Shown: positions 25,449 through 39,457, numbered from the stretch's first letter. The stretch is 64,000 nt of DNA from Chromohalobacter moromii (GCF_023091865.1 NZ_JAHXDI010000001.1:186001-250000), one strand, 5' to 3'. Notes: generated by a model not told the origin, from the sequence alone. Made by a program: numbers and translations.

Positions 25449-28400
25449 ATGCGCCTCACGTCCATCAAACTGGTCGGCTTCAAGTCGTTCGTCGATGCGG
25501 TCAATGTGCCGTTCGCCGGCAACATGACCGCCATCGTCGGTCCCAATGGCTGCGGCAAGTCGAACATCATCGACGCCGTGCGCTGGGTGATGGGCGAATC
25601 CTCTGCCAAGACGCTGCGCGGCGAGTCGATGACCGATGTCATCTTCAACGGTTCCACCGGACGCTCGCCGGTGGGGCAGGCCTCCATCGAACTGGTCTTC
25701 GACAACAGCGACGGGACCATGGGCGGCGCTTACGCCCAGTACGCCGAAATCTCCGTCAAGCGTCAGGTGACCCGCGACAGCCAATCCAACTATTTCTTCA
25801 ATGGCCAGAAGTGTCGACGTCGCGATATTTCCGATCTTTTCCTGGGCACGGGGTTGGGGCCGCGTTCCTACGCCATCATCGGCCAGGGCATGATCTCGCG
25901 GCTGGTCGAGGCGCGCCCCGAGGAGCTGCGCTCGACACTGGAGGAAGCGGCGGGCGTTTCCAAGTACAAGGAACGCCGTCGCGAAACCGAGAATCGCTTG
26001 CGCCGCACTCAGGAGAATCTCGACCGTCTCGACGACATTCGCGAAGAGCTCGACAAGCAGCTCGAGCGTTTGAAGCGCCAGGCCGATGCCGCGCGACGCT
26101 ACCAGACTCTGAAAGACGAGGAATATCGCCTCAAGGGTGAGCTGGCGCTGCTGCGTACGCGGGCGTTTCGGACCCAGCAGCACACTCAGGAGCAGCACGT
26201 CCGCGAGCTGGAAAATCAGGTCGAGCACGAGATCCTCGGCCAGCGCCAGTGCGAAAGTCGTTTGGAAGAATCGCGATTGGCGCACGATGAGGTCGCCGCC
26301 GAACTGGAGACCCATCAAGCCCGCTTTTATGAGACCGGTGCCGAGATAGCGCGGATAGAGCAGTCCATCGAGCATGCCCGTTCGCGCGATCAGCAACTGG
26401 CGCAGGATATCGAGGATGCGCGCCGCGAGCTGAGTGAACTCGAACAGTTGGGGTCCCAGGATGACGAGCGTCGCGCGGCCCTGGACGAGCGTCTGGAGAG
26501 CATCGCTCCCGAGCTTGAAGAGGCCCAAGAAACGCTGGAGATGCTGCAGGAGTCGCTGGACGCCGCCGACGCAGAAGCCACCACCGCGCAACAAGAGTGG
26601 GAGCGTTTCAACGAAAGCGATCGTGATGTGGCGCACGGGGCCGAGCGTGCCCAGGACGACGTTCGTCGCCTCGAAAACGCCATCGCCGAATTGGACGATC
26701 AGATCGGCAAGCGTCGCCAGCAACGCCAGGAACTGCCCGATGTCGAGGCCTTGCGCGGCGAGCGCGGTGAACTGCGCGAGCAACTCGAGGCACTGGATCT
26801 CGATCAGGAAGCGCTGGAAAGCCAGCGCGAACGCCTGCAGCAACAACGCGAGGACGCCCAGACACGCCTCGACGAAGCAGCAGCCCAGCGCGACACCCAG
26901 CGTTCGCAGCTGAGCCGCCTACAGGGCGAGCTGGCATCGGTGGAGGCATTGCTCGATGCCGCCTTGACCGATGACGACGCCGCCCTGGAGTCGCATCTCG
27001 CACATCATGGCCTGGCCGAGGCCCCGCGCTTGGCCGAACGGCTGGAGGTCGCCGCGCCCTGGGAGACGGTCGTGGCTTGGGTCTTGGCGCCATGGCTCAA
27101 GGCGCGCCTCGCGACGTCGTCCGCCATGACCGAGATCGTCGCCGACGCTCCGCCTGCCGAATTGGCCTTGCTGAGTGGCGATGACGTGGCGCCGGTGGCC
27201 GGCACATTGAGGGCACAGGTTGACGGTGCCGGGGCGCTGGGCACTTGGCTCACTGGCATTCACTGCGCCGCCGATGAAGATGCCGCCTGGGCGATGCGCG
27301 CGCGCCTGGCGGAGAGCGAGAGTGTGATCACCCCTGGCGGGCTGTGGTTGGGCCCGGATTGGGTACGCCGGCGCGGCGAGTCGGCATCCGATGATGGCGT
27401 GCTGGTTCAGCGCCGTCGACGTGAGGCACTGCAGGCCGATATCGCGGCGCTCGAAGCCTCGCTCGAGACGCTCGAGGAGACCTTGCAGGTCGCGCGTGAA
27501 GCGGTGGAACACGCGGTGGCGGAACTCGAATCGCTGCGTCTTCAGGAGCGCGATCTTGGGCAGCGTCGCCAGCAGGTGGCCTCGCGCGAGGCCGGGCTGG
27601 CGAGCCGTCTGGAACAGCTCGACGCACGCTCCCGTGAGCTCGATGACGATGTGGCGCAGCTCGTCGAGCGCCATGCCGAGCGACGCCTGGAACTCGAGGA
27701 AACGCGTGAGCGCTGGCAGGCGGCGATGAGCGACGTGGACGCCAACAGTCAGACCCGCGAGAGACTGGAAAATCAGCGTCGCGACTCGCGGGAAAAAGCG
27801 CAATCCTTACGCCAGCAGGTAGCGCCTGCGCGCGAGCGCCAGCAACACCTGGCGATGGAGCGTCAGCGTTTGGAGACGGAGCGCTCGGGTCTCGATCAGC
27901 AGCATGCGCGCTCGCGCGATCAGCGTGAGCGTCTGGCCGAAAAGCTCGCCATGCTCGAAGAGCAGCGCGCCACCTTGCGTGAACCAGAAGAGGAAACGCG
28001 GGAACGGCTCGACGAATTGCTCGACCGGCGCAGTCGCGAGGAAGCGACGCTCAACGCCTCGCGCGATCGTGCCCATCAGCTGGCCGAGACATTGCGCGAC
28101 ACCGAGGCCACGCGTCAGCAACATGAGCGCAACCTCGACGGTCTACGCGGCAAGCTCGAAGAAGCGCGTATGCAGGTGCAAGCCCTGACGCTGAAAGCCG
28201 ATACGCAGGATGCACACCTCGAAGAACTCGGGCACGATGTCGACGCGTTGCGTGAAGGGCTCGATCCCAACGCCACCGAATCGGCCTGGCAGACCCGGCT
28301 CGATGAGCTTGGCGATAAGATCCGTCGTCTCGGCGCCATCAACCTGGCGGCCATCGAAGAATACGATCAGCAGGCCGAGCGTCGTGACTACCTCGAGGCC

Positions 28401-28943
28401 CAGCATGCCGAATTGAGCGAGGCCATCGAGACTCTGGAAAAGGCGATTCGACGTATCGATCAGGAAACGCGGACGCGTTTTAAGCAGACTTTCGATCAGG
28501 TCAATGACGGCTTCGGCGAGCTTTTTCCCAAGGTCTTCGGCGGTGGGGCCGCATGGTTGACGCTAACCGGCGACGATTTGTTGGAGACGGGGGTGGCCAT
28601 CATGGCGCGCCCACCGGGTAAGAAAAACACCACCATTCATCTGTTGTCGGGGGGTGAAAAAGCACTGACGGCATTGTCGCTGGTATTTGCTATCTTTCAG
28701 CTCAACCCGGCACCATTCTGTATGCTCGACGAAGTCGATGCACCGTTGGATGATGCCAATGTGGGACGTTACGCCAAGCTGGTGAAAGAAATGTCCGAGA
28801 GTGTTCAGTTCATTTACATCACACACAATAAGATTGCCATGGAAGCGGCCGAGCGATTGATGGGCGTGACCATGCAGGAAGCCGGGGTATCCCGGCTGGT
28901 ATCGGTAGGAATCGACGAGGCGGCGACCCTGGCGGACGCATGA
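25449..28943 (+). CDS. smc: Chromosome partition protein SMC
   Basis: This condensin ATPase has 1164 residues. The N-terminal ATPase half has Walker A (Gly-Pro-Asn-Gly-Cys-Gly-Lys-Ser) near residue 32. Long Arg/Glu/Gln-rich coiled coils flank a hinge at roughly residues 505-660. The C-terminal half has the Leu-Ser-Gly-Gly-Glu-Lys signature near 1070 and the Walker B Met-Leu-Asp-Glu-Val-Asp near 1095. SMC organises and segregates the nucleoid with ScpA and ScpB, which are not in this window. ATG 25449 gives the canonical Met-Arg-Leu-Thr-Ser-Ile-Lys-Leu start. zipA follows on the same strand. Confidence 0.96.
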   Translation: MRLTSIKLVGFKSFVDAVNVPFAGNMTAIVGPNGCGKSNIIDAVRWVMGESSAKTLRGESMTDVIFNGSTGRSPVGQASIELVFDNSDGTMGGAYAQYAEISVKRQVTRDSQSNYFFNGQKCRRRDISDLFLGTGLGPRSYAIIGQGMISRLVEARPEELRSTLEEAAGVSKYKERRRETENRLRRTQENLDRLDDIREELDKQLERLKRQADAARRYQTLKDEEYRLKGELALLRTRAFRTQQHTQEQHVRELENQVEHEILGQRQCESRLEESRLAHDEVAAELETHQARFYETGAEIARIEQSIEHARSRDQQLAQDIEDARRELSELEQLGSQDDERRAALDERLESIAPELEEAQETLEMLQESLDAADAEATTAQQEWERFNESDRDVAHGAERAQDDVRRLENAIAELDDQIGKRRQQRQELPDVEALRGERGELREQLEALDLDQEALESQRERLQQQREDAQTRLDEAAAQRDTQRSQLSRLQGELASVEALLDAALTDDDAALESHLAHHGLAEAPRLAERLEVAAPWETVVAWVLAPWLKARLATSSAMTEIVADAPPAELALLSGDDVAPVAGTLRAQVDGAGALGTWLTGIHCAADEDAAWAMRARLAESESVITPGGLWLGPDWVRRRGESASDDGVLVQRRRREALQADIAALEASLETLEETLQVAREAVEHAVAELESLRLQERDLGQRRQQVASREAGLASRLEQLDARSRELDDDVAQLVERHAERRLELEETRERWQAAMSDVDANSQTRERLENQRRDSREKAQSLRQQVAPARERQQHLAMERQRLETERSGLDQQHARSRDQRERLAEKLAMLEEQRATLREPEEETRERLDELLDRRSREEATLNASRDRAHQLAETLRDTEATRQQHERNLDGLRGKLEEARMQVQALTLKADTQDAHLEELGHDVDALREGLDPNATESAWQTRLDELGDKIRRLGAINLAAIEEYDQQAERRDYLEAQHAELSEAIETLEKAIRRIDQETRTRFKQTFDQVNDGFGELFPKVFGGGAAWLTLTGDDLLETGVAIMARPPGKKNTTIHLLSGGEKALTALSLVFAIFQLNPAPFCMLDEVDAPLDDANVGRYAKLVKEMSESVQFIYITHNKIAMEAAERLMGVTMQEAGVSRLVSVGIDEAATLADA

Positions 28944-29047
28944 ACGACTTGCAGAAAATCGCCAAAAGGGTTACCAACACTATTGTGTGAGCCTCGACAG
29001 GGATATTGAAGGGTGATTGCTCTGAGCTAAGGGTACTACTTGACATT

Positions 29048-29070
29048 CAAAAAAAGTGGCCCTTTTTTTG
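29048..29070. terminator. A/T-armed inverted repeat between smc and zipA
   Basis: A perfect nine-base inverted repeat, with arms of C-A7-G and C-T7-G, encloses a five-base loop. The stem is almost all A-T pairs, so a terminator for smc transcripts would be weak; it may act as an attenuator before zipA. The remainder of the 197-base gap is unremarkable. Confidence 0.4.
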
Positions 29071-29140
29071 TTAATCGCGCTATGCTTCTTCACGAACGAG
29101 TTTTAATCATGGCGCCAATAGCGAACAGGCAAGACGACCC

Positions 29141-30466
29141 ATGGAACTAAGAGAGTGGCTAATCATCCTGGGGCTGGTACTGGTGACGACCATCGTGATC
29201 GACGGTGTGCGTCGGCTCCAGCGCCAGCGCCGCGTCCCACGCCTCGACCAGGCAACGAATAGTCGGGTATCCGAGGGCTGGGACGCCGAGGAAGAGGATC
29301 CGGAAAAAGCGGCCCGCGAGGCTGAGGTCCGGCGGGAATTGCCCAATGGAGGTGCGCGTGTCGTGCGTAATGCCACCTTCGATCGTAGCGAGGAGCGTGA
29401 ACCGGTACGGCCGGAATCGCCCTTGCGCCAGGAGCGAATTCCTGAGGAAAAGCTCAAACCCAGCGTGCTCAAGCGTGGCCGGGACCATGCTTATGAGGAC
29501 AATGCTCATGAGAGTAATGCGCAACGGGATCGGGGTGATGCTCAGGAGGGCAAGCGTTCCGGCATGCAGGGCATGAAGGATGCCGTTCGCGCGGGGGCTC
29601 AGCGTATGAGTGCCTCGGCCCAGCGCTTCACGGCACCTCGTGACTACGATGACGAGCATCTGACCGATGACGAGCATCCGCATCACGAGCCGACGCTTGG
29701 GTCCTCATCGGCTCGAGAGCCTGCGCCCGACTCGGCCCGCGCCGATGCGGGGCGTCCGGCAATGGACGAGACGCCGCGTCGGCGCGAGGAAGCGTCCACA
29801 CGGCGAGCGATGCCTGATGAGCCACCGGCGGTCAGTGCCTCGGACGAAGAGGCTGAGGTATCCGCGCGGCCGGCGTCTGTCGAGGAGCCAGCACGTGCTG
29901 AGGAGTCTGTGCGTGCCGAGGAACATACGGCGCATCGCGAGGTGGTCACCGATCATCCGGCGATAGAGCGTGCCAAGCGTAATCCGGTACATGCCGATCG
30001 CGCACGCGAGGCCTTGTCCGACGCCGAAGAAGTCATCGTCATCAGCGTGTTGTCACGCGATGAGGCAGGTTTCCAAGGCCCAGACCTGCTCAATCTGATG
30101 CTGGCCTGCGGGTTGCGGTACTGTCATGAGATGGGGGTTTTCCACCGTTTCGAGACCGAGTCGGACGACAGCGCCTTGCAGTTCACGATGGTCAATGTGC
30201 TCAAACCGGGCGTGTTCGATCTCGATGATATGGACGAATTCGCGACGCCGGGGGTGACGTTCTTGATGCCGTTGCCCAGCGCGCATGACAGCGCGGCGGC
30301 GTTCGAGGCCATGTTCGAAACAGCCATGGTGCTGGTGCGCAATCTCAGCGGCGAGCTGAAGGACGAAAATCGTAGCGTGATGACCGCGCAGACAGTGGAG
30401 TTCGCTCGTCAGCGCGTGCAGGAATTCGAGCGCCGCCATCGCCTGCATCGCTATCAGGCGAATTGA
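29141..30466 (+). CDS. zipA: Cell division protein ZipA
   Basis: The protein has 441 residues. An N-terminal membrane anchor (about residues 6-23) is followed by a basic juxtamembrane patch. A long, charged, low-complexity linker rich in Ala, Glu and Arg runs from about 25 to 295, longer than in E. coli. The C-terminal FtsZ-binding domain (about 300-430) begins Glu-Glu-Val-Ile-Val-Ile-Ser-Val-Leu. ZipA tethers FtsZ filaments to the inner membrane and supports divisome assembly. The placement after smc is the usual gammaproteobacterial arrangement. The ribosome site is weak. Confidence 0.95.
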   Translation: MELREWLIILGLVLVTTIVIDGVRRLQRQRRVPRLDQATNSRVSEGWDAEEEDPEKAAREAEVRRELPNGGARVVRNATFDRSEEREPVRPESPLRQERIPEEKLKPSVLKRGRDHAYEDNAHESNAQRDRGDAQEGKRSGMQGMKDAVRAGAQRMSASAQRFTAPRDYDDEHLTDDEHPHHEPTLGSSSAREPAPDSARADAGRPAMDETPRRREEASTRRAMPDEPPAVSASDEEAEVSARPASVEEPARAEESVRAEEHTAHREVVTDHPAIERAKRNPVHADRAREALSDAEEVIVISVLSRDEAGFQGPDLLNLMLACGLRYCHEMGVFHRFETESDDSALQFTMVNVLKPGVFDLDDMDEFATPGVTFLMPLPSAHDSAAAFEAMFETAMVLVRNLSGELKDENRSVMTAQTVEFARQRVQEFERRHRLHRYQAN

Positions 30467-30537
30467 GAGCGTTAGCATCGCGATTCTTGCCTGTTCTCGC
30501 TGATGCTTGCTCTTTAAGACGGCCGCTCTTGAAAACC

Positions 30538-30567
30538 AGCGGGGCCCTTCGGGGCCTCGTTTTTTTA
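30538..30567 (+). terminator. Rho-independent terminator of zipA
   Basis: A GC-rich stem around the tetraloop-like TTC, GCGGGGCCC with GGGGCCTCG, is followed by seven T residues. It lies about 70 bases past the zipA stop and before the convergent response-regulator gene. Confidence 0.85.
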
Positions 30568-30586
30568 TGCACGGACGATGGCGATC

Positions 30587-31327
30587 TCATGGCGTCGTAC
30601 GATTCGCCGTGAGGAGTCCTCGCAGGGCGCTCGTATCCAGGCAGCGGTAGGTGAATGAGGGGCGTCCTACCTGTCCGTAGTGGAAAGATTCGCCGAGATA
30701 GCCGTGCTCGGTCAGGTGTTTCAAATACTTGCGCACCGAGACGCGGGACATGCCGGTGGCCGGGATCAGGCTTTCGGTGGTGAAGGTTTCCTCGTCGAGG
30801 CTCAGGATGGCCTGGACGATTTGCGACAATGAAGGCGTGGTCAGCCCCTTGGGTAGCCCATCGCTACGCGCCTGGCGTGGCCTGACGGGCTGGAAGAGCC
30901 GGTCGAGGTCGCGTTGGTCGGCGTGTTCGGGGAGGCGTTCCAGTGTGGCGCGCACGCGTCGGCAGGCATCGACGGCGACCTTGAAGCGTTCGAACTCGAA
31001 GGGTTTGACCAGATAATCGCGCACCCCAAGGCGTCGCGCGGCGCGCACGGTTTCGGTCTCGCTGGCGGCGGTGATCAGGATGACATCGATGTCGCGGCTT
31101 AGCCGCTGCAGGTAACGTACGATTTCCAGCCCGTTGCGGCCGTGCAGATAGACGTCGAGCAGGATGACGTCGACGGCGTCGCGTTCCAGCACGTCCAAGG
31201 CACCAGGGACATCGCCGCATTGCGCGACCAGCGCGACGTCATCGAGTCGGTTGAGGTATTCGACGTTGAGGCGCATGACCATGGGGTCGTCCTCGACGAT
31301 GAGTACTTGCAGTGGCGTATCGCTCAT
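30587..31327 (-). CDS. CitB/DcuR-family response regulator
   Basis: The protein has 246 residues. The receiver domain (about 7-125) has the acidic pair Glu-Asp-Asp, the phospho-acceptor in Leu-Leu-Asp-Val-Tyr near residue 58, and Lys in Val-Lys-Pro-Phe near 108. The C-terminal region contains a HTH with Met-Ser-Arg-Val-Ser-Val-Arg-Lys-Tyr, typical of CitB/MalR/DcuR regulators of carboxylate metabolism. It lies 21 bases after its sensor kinase gene in one operon. The likely target is the divergent 2-hydroxycarboxylate carrier gene. Confidence 0.9.
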   Translation of the reverse strand: MSDTPLQVLIVEDDPMVMRLNVEYLNRLDDVALVAQCGDVPGALDVLERDAVDVILLDVYLHGRNGLEIVRYLQRLSRDIDVILITAASETETVRAARRLGVRDYLVKPFEFERFKVAVDACRRVRATLERLPEHADQRDLDRLFQPVRPRQARSDGLPKGLTTPSLSQIVQAILSLDEETFTTESLIPATGMSRVSVRKYLKHLTEHGYLGESFHYGQVGRPSFTYRCLDTSALRGLLTANRTTP

Positions 31328-31348
31328 GCCGGCGTTCTCATTGCTCGC

Positions 31349-32974
31349 TCAATTCTCGGTGGGGGACGAAACGGGATAGGGCAGGTCGACCTCGATCAGG
31401 GTGCCTCGCCCGGGTTCGGAATACAGTGCCAGAGTACCGTCATGGTCCTCGACATGCTCGCGCACCATCGCGAGCCCGAGGCCGCGTTGATGTCCCTTGG
31501 ACGAGGTGCCGCTGGCGAAGACGTGCTTCCGAATGGCCGCGGGGATGCCGGGGCCGGTGTCCTGCACATGCAAAGACAACAAATCGGTGTCGACGCCCAT
31601 GGTTAGCGTGACCTGGCGCGCGTTCAGTTCGTCGACGGCATCGAAGGCATTCTCCAGCAGATTGCCCAGCACGATGACCAGGGTGTGGATCATGGCGGGG
31701 TCTCGCGGCGCGGGGATGACGTCCTCGACGTCTACCGTCAAGGTGATGTCGCGCTCGCGGGCCTCGCTTTGCTTGCCGAGCAGAAAGCCCGCCAATACTG
31801 GTTCGCCGATGCCTTCGACCAGGGATGCACCCGGCGCGACATGGTGGTCCACCACATCGCGGAGGTAGCGGTGCAGCGCGGGGTATTCCTCGAGTTGCAT
31901 CAGACCGAGCATGACATGCAGTTTGTTCTTGAATTCATGTGTCGCGGCGCGCAGAGCCTCGGCGTAACGTCGGACGCCAGTCAGCTCCTCGGCGAGCAGA
32001 CGTACTTCGCTCTTGTCACGGAAGGTGGCTACTGCCCCGATTACCTGGCCTTGGTGGCGAATCGGCATGCGATTGGCGAGCAGCGCCTGGCCGTTGATGA
32101 AGACTTCCTGGTCGAGCGAAGCCTCGCCGCTTTGCAACACATCCGGCAGTCCACTCTGCGGCAGGTAGTCGATGATGGGCGTGCCCAGTGTCGGCGCTTC
32201 AAGGCCCGCTTGGTTTAGCAGTGAGCAGGCGGCGGCGTTGGTCAGGGTAATACGCCCGGCGACATCCACCGCGAGAATGCCTTCGTGCACCGAGCCGAGA
32301 ATCGCCTGGCGTTCTTCCACCAGGCGCGTGATCTGGTGCGGTTCCAGCCCCATCAGCACACGCTTGATATAACGGGCCAGCCAGCTGGCACCCAGGGTGC
32401 CGAGAATCATTAGAAGCCCGATGCCCAGCACCATGTGCAGGCGGTTGTCGGACAGGCGGGCGCCCAGCGTATCCAGTGTTACCCCTACCGAGACGGCGCC
32501 GATCACCTCGCCGGCATCATTGCGTACCGGGGCGAAGCCGCGAATGCTGATGCCCAGGGTTCCCTCGGCCCGCGAGGCATAATGCTCGCCCTGCAGTGCC
32601 GGGCCTTCGTCGCCGCCCTGGAAATGCGCACCGATACGCGCCGGGTTGGGGTGCGTCAGGCGTATGGCATGGGAATTCATCACCACGATGAAATCTACTC
32701 CCAAGCGCTGGCGCAAGGCGTCGATTTCCCGTTGTATGTCGCTATCGGCGGCGAAATCGCGCTTGCTTTCTGCCTCCTTCAACACATTGACGACACGCCG
32801 TTGAGACGCCACGACCTGGGCGATATCTGTGACACGGGCCGCCTGGGCGTCTTCCTGAGTATCGCGCAAGGTGGCATCGAACATCCATAACGCCACGCCC
32901 AGCGTAACGATTACCGTCGAGGCAACGAGCAGCGAGATCAGCACATTGAGACGAACAGTCGGCAAGCGGGGCAT
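31349..32974 (-). CDS. CitA/DcuS-family sensor histidine kinase
   Basis: The protein has 541 residues. Membrane helices at about 10-32 and 175-197 enclose a periplasmic PDC/sCACHE domain of about 140 residues with the Arg and His positions typical of carboxylate sensors. A cytoplasmic PAS domain (about 215-320) follows, then a DcuS-type kinase core with His in Ala-Thr-His-Glu-Phe-Lys-Asn-Lys-Leu near residue 348 and an HATPase domain with Gly-Leu-Gly-Leu-Ala. ATG 32974 is preferred; the frame is open to 33022. The neighbouring carrier suggests citrate or malate as the signal. Confidence 0.9.
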   Translation of the reverse strand: MPRLPTVRLNVLISLLVASTVIVTLGVALWMFDATLRDTQEDAQAARVTDIAQVVASQRRVVNVLKEAESKRDFAADSDIQREIDALRQRLGVDFIVVMNSHAIRLTHPNPARIGAHFQGGDEGPALQGEHYASRAEGTLGISIRGFAPVRNDAGEVIGAVSVGVTLDTLGARLSDNRLHMVLGIGLLMILGTLGASWLARYIKRVLMGLEPHQITRLVEERQAILGSVHEGILAVDVAGRITLTNAAACSLLNQAGLEAPTLGTPIIDYLPQSGLPDVLQSGEASLDQEVFINGQALLANRMPIRHQGQVIGAVATFRDKSEVRLLAEELTGVRRYAEALRAATHEFKNKLHVMLGLMQLEEYPALHRYLRDVVDHHVAPGASLVEGIGEPVLAGFLLGKQSEARERDITLTVDVEDVIPAPRDPAMIHTLVIVLGNLLENAFDAVDELNARQVTLTMGVDTDLLSLHVQDTGPGIPAAIRKHVFASGTSSKGHQRGLGLAMVREHVEDHDGTLALYSEPGRGTLIEVDLPYPVSSPTEN

Positions 32975-33140
32975 GCGTATCGGGCCATATGGGGTGATTT
33001 TCGACCTTGGTGTAATACCCAAGCGTGACGTGCTATGCCGGATACAAGGTCGTCGTTTTCAATAATTTCAAAACGCTTTAATAAGTTGGCAAAGCTTGGT
33101 TCACGGCACGTGCAGCTTATCCTCGGCGGCGTTCACGTTC

Positions 33141-33158
33141 TCCGCCCGCGCGGGCGGA
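33141..33158 (+). promoter_or_regulatory. 18-base GC palindrome in the leader of the 2HCT carrier
   Basis: A perfect palindrome (TCCGCCCG and its mirror around CG) ends about ten bases before the AGGAG ribosome site of the carrier gene. In mRNA it would form a stable hairpin. The same divergent gap (32975-33181) has AT-rich CitB/DcuR-type sequence at about 33058-33085. Whether it acts as operator or translational hairpin is open. Confidence 0.45.
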
Positions 33159-33181
33159 TTCCAACCCATAGGAGCACGCCA

Positions 33182-34498
33182 ATGAATACCAGTGCCGCTA
33201 CACAAAGCCTGGACGATACCCAGCACGCTTCAAGCGCGCTGGGTACGTTGCGCATCTTCGGCATGCCACTGCCGGTCTTCTTCATCTCTTTCGCTGTCAT
33301 GGTCGTGGCCATGTTCACCGACACGCTGCCCAGCGGCATGATCGGTGCCTTGCTGGTCATGATGATACTCGGTGAACTCTTGGGCTTCATCGGTGATCGG
33401 CTACCGATCGTCAAAAGCTACCTGGGCGGTGGCGCGATCCTGGCCATCTTCGGCGCGGCCGCATTGGTCTATGTGGGCTGGCTGCCTGCCAGTATCACCG
33501 AGAATGTCACCACCTTTATGAAAAGCGGTGGCTTCCTCAACTTCTATATCGCCGCATTGATCACAGGCAGCATCCTGGGCATGGATTCCAAGGTCCTGGT
33601 CAAGGTCGGCTCGCGTTACGCGCTGCCCTTGCTCTGCGCGGTGTTCTTCGCGGGCTTGTTCGCGGTGATCGTTGGCGCCGTGATGGGTTTCTCGATGCAA
33701 GATGCCCTGGTGGTCATTACCCTGCCGATTCTCGGTGGCGGCATGGGCGCGGGCGCGGTTCCCCTGAGTCAGATCTACGAGCAGCTTCTCGGTCAGCCGG
33801 CGAGCTACTACATTTCGATTCTGGTACCGGCGCTGGCGTTGGGTAACGTCTTCGCGATCATCATCGCGGGTCTTCTCAACGGGTTGGCCAAGCGTTTTCC
33901 GAAACTGACGGGTAACGGTCAGATGATGCCGGGTGTGGAAATCGAGGAGCGCAAGAGCACCTTCGATCTCTCCAAACTGGGCATCGGTGTCGTCGCTGCA
34001 CTGACGTTCTTTACCGCCGGACAGATTCTGGGTGGCTTCATCCCGCTGCATCCCTATGCGCTGATGATCATCCTGGTCGCCGTGCTCAAGATTGCCAACG
34101 TGGTGCCGGAAAGCATCAACGAGTCCGCCTCGCAGTGGTTCCAGTTCGTCGCCAAGAACTGGACCTTCGCACTGCTGTTCGGAATCGGCATTGCCTATAC
34201 CGATCTCGGCCAGGTGATCGATGCCATCACGCCGACCTATGTGATGATCGTGCTCGCCGTAGTGGCCGGGGCCGCCTTTGGCGCCGGGCTGGTCGGCAAG
34301 CTGGTGGGCTTCTATCCCGTCGAGTCGGCGATTACCGCGGGGCTATGCATGGCCAATATGGGCGGCACCGGTGACGTCGCGGTCCTCTCCGCCGCCAAGC
34401 GCATGCAGCTGATGCCCTTCGCGCAGATCTCCTCGCGTCTGGGGGGCGCCTTGATCCTGCTGATCTCCAGCATCCTCGTGCCGATGTTCTTTACTTGA
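33182..34498 (+). CDS. 2-hydroxycarboxylate transporter (2HCT family, CitS/MaeP type)
   Basis: This inner-membrane carrier has 438 residues and about eleven helices. Both family reentrant-loop motifs are present: Gly-Gly-Gly-Met-Gly-Ala-Gly-Ala-Val-Pro near residue 184 and Asn-Met-Gly-Gly-Thr-Gly-Asp-Val near residue 393. The final Arg in Ser-Ser-Arg-Leu-Gly-Gly near 418 is the substrate-binding Arg of 2HCT proteins. Members take up citrate or malate with sodium or protons. AGGAG precedes ATG 33182. It is divergent from the CitA/CitB-like pair, which probably controls it. The exact substrate cannot be told from sequence. Confidence 0.92.
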   Translation: MNTSAATQSLDDTQHASSALGTLRIFGMPLPVFFISFAVMVVAMFTDTLPSGMIGALLVMMILGELLGFIGDRLPIVKSYLGGGAILAIFGAAALVYVGWLPASITENVTTFMKSGGFLNFYIAALITGSILGMDSKVLVKVGSRYALPLLCAVFFAGLFAVIVGAVMGFSMQDALVVITLPILGGGMGAGAVPLSQIYEQLLGQPASYYISILVPALALGNVFAIIIAGLLNGLAKRFPKLTGNGQMMPGVEIEERKSTFDLSKLGIGVVAALTFFTAGQILGGFIPLHPYALMIILVAVLKIANVVPESINESASQWFQFVAKNWTFALLFGIGIAYTDLGQVIDAITPTYVMIVLAVVAGAAFGAGLVGKLVGFYPVESAITAGLCMANMGGTGDVAVLSAAKRMQLMPFAQISSRLGGALILLISSILVPMFFT

Positions 34499-34534
34499 CG
34501 CGTTCTTCACCGGATTCGGTCCGGCGAAACGATC

Positions 34535-34568
34535 AACGGCGCCCCTGGGAGGGCGCCGTTTGCGTTTT
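34535..34568 (+). terminator. Terminator after the 2HCT carrier
   Basis: A perfect ten-base stem, AACGGCGCCC with GGGCGCCGTT, encloses a six-base loop at 34545-34550. The tail has short T runs. It lies between the carrier and the convergent yheU gene. Confidence 0.75.
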
Positions 34569-34591
34569 ACGCTGGGTACACGGGAGGCGAC

Positions 34592-38999
<4,408 letters not shown>

Positions 39000-39101
39000 G
39001 GCACTCGCTACCAGGTCAAAGGCTGGTTAAAAATTGATCGAAATCGGCAAGGCGGCGTGACGACCGCTATCTAGAAAGCCGTCCGCCGCCTCTTCACAGT
39101 G

Positions 39102-39149
39102 TTATCCACACCTGGTGTGCACAAAAGCTTGGCGCCCAGGTGTGGATAA
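39102..39149. repeat. Inverted repeat with two perfect DnaA boxes
   Basis: Two 14-base arms (39102-39115 and 39136-39149) are exact reverse complements around a 20-base spacer. Each arm contains a perfect DnaA box, TTATCCACA at 39102-39110 and its complement TGTGGATAA at 39141-39149. The gap lies between mnmC (transcribed leftward) and the end of the yciI-like gene, so the repeat could also act as a terminator hairpin for yciI, though no T run follows. Confidence 0.7.
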
Positions 39150-39157
39150 ACGTGCGG

Positions 39158-39457
39158 TTACGGCAAGACCTTCTTGAACGGCTTGACGGTGACCTTGGCG
39201 TAGACGCCGGCGATCACGAAGGGATCGGCGTCGGCCCACGCCTGGGCATCCTGCAGGCTGTCGAATTCGGCGATCACCACGCTGCCGGTGAAGCCGGCCT
39301 CGCCCGGGTCGTTGGCATCCACGGCGGGGCTGGGCCCGGCGAGTATCAAGCGCCCTTCGTCGCGGAGTTTCTCGAGGCGCGCCAGATGATCCGGGCGTGC
39401 CGCCTTGCGGCGTTCCAGGCTGTCTTGCACATCGTCGCTAACGATCGAGTAAAGCAT
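39158..39457 (-). CDS. yciI: YciI-family protein
   Basis: The protein has 99 residues and a ferredoxin-like dimeric alpha/beta fold. Conserved His-Leu-Ala-Arg-Leu near residue 24 and Gly-Arg-Leu-Ile-Leu-Ala-Gly-Pro near residue 34 match YciI, where a His-Asp pair forms a putative active site (Asp-Ala-Asn-Asp here near 48). The physiological reaction is not known. Its ATG overlaps the yciB stop, and yciB-yciI adjacency is conserved in proteobacteria. Confidence 0.9.
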   Translation of the reverse strand: MLYSIVSDDVQDSLERRKAARPDHLARLEKLRDEGRLILAGPSPAVDANDPGEAGFTGSVVIAEFDSLQDAQAWADADPFVIAGVYAKVTVKPFKKVLP

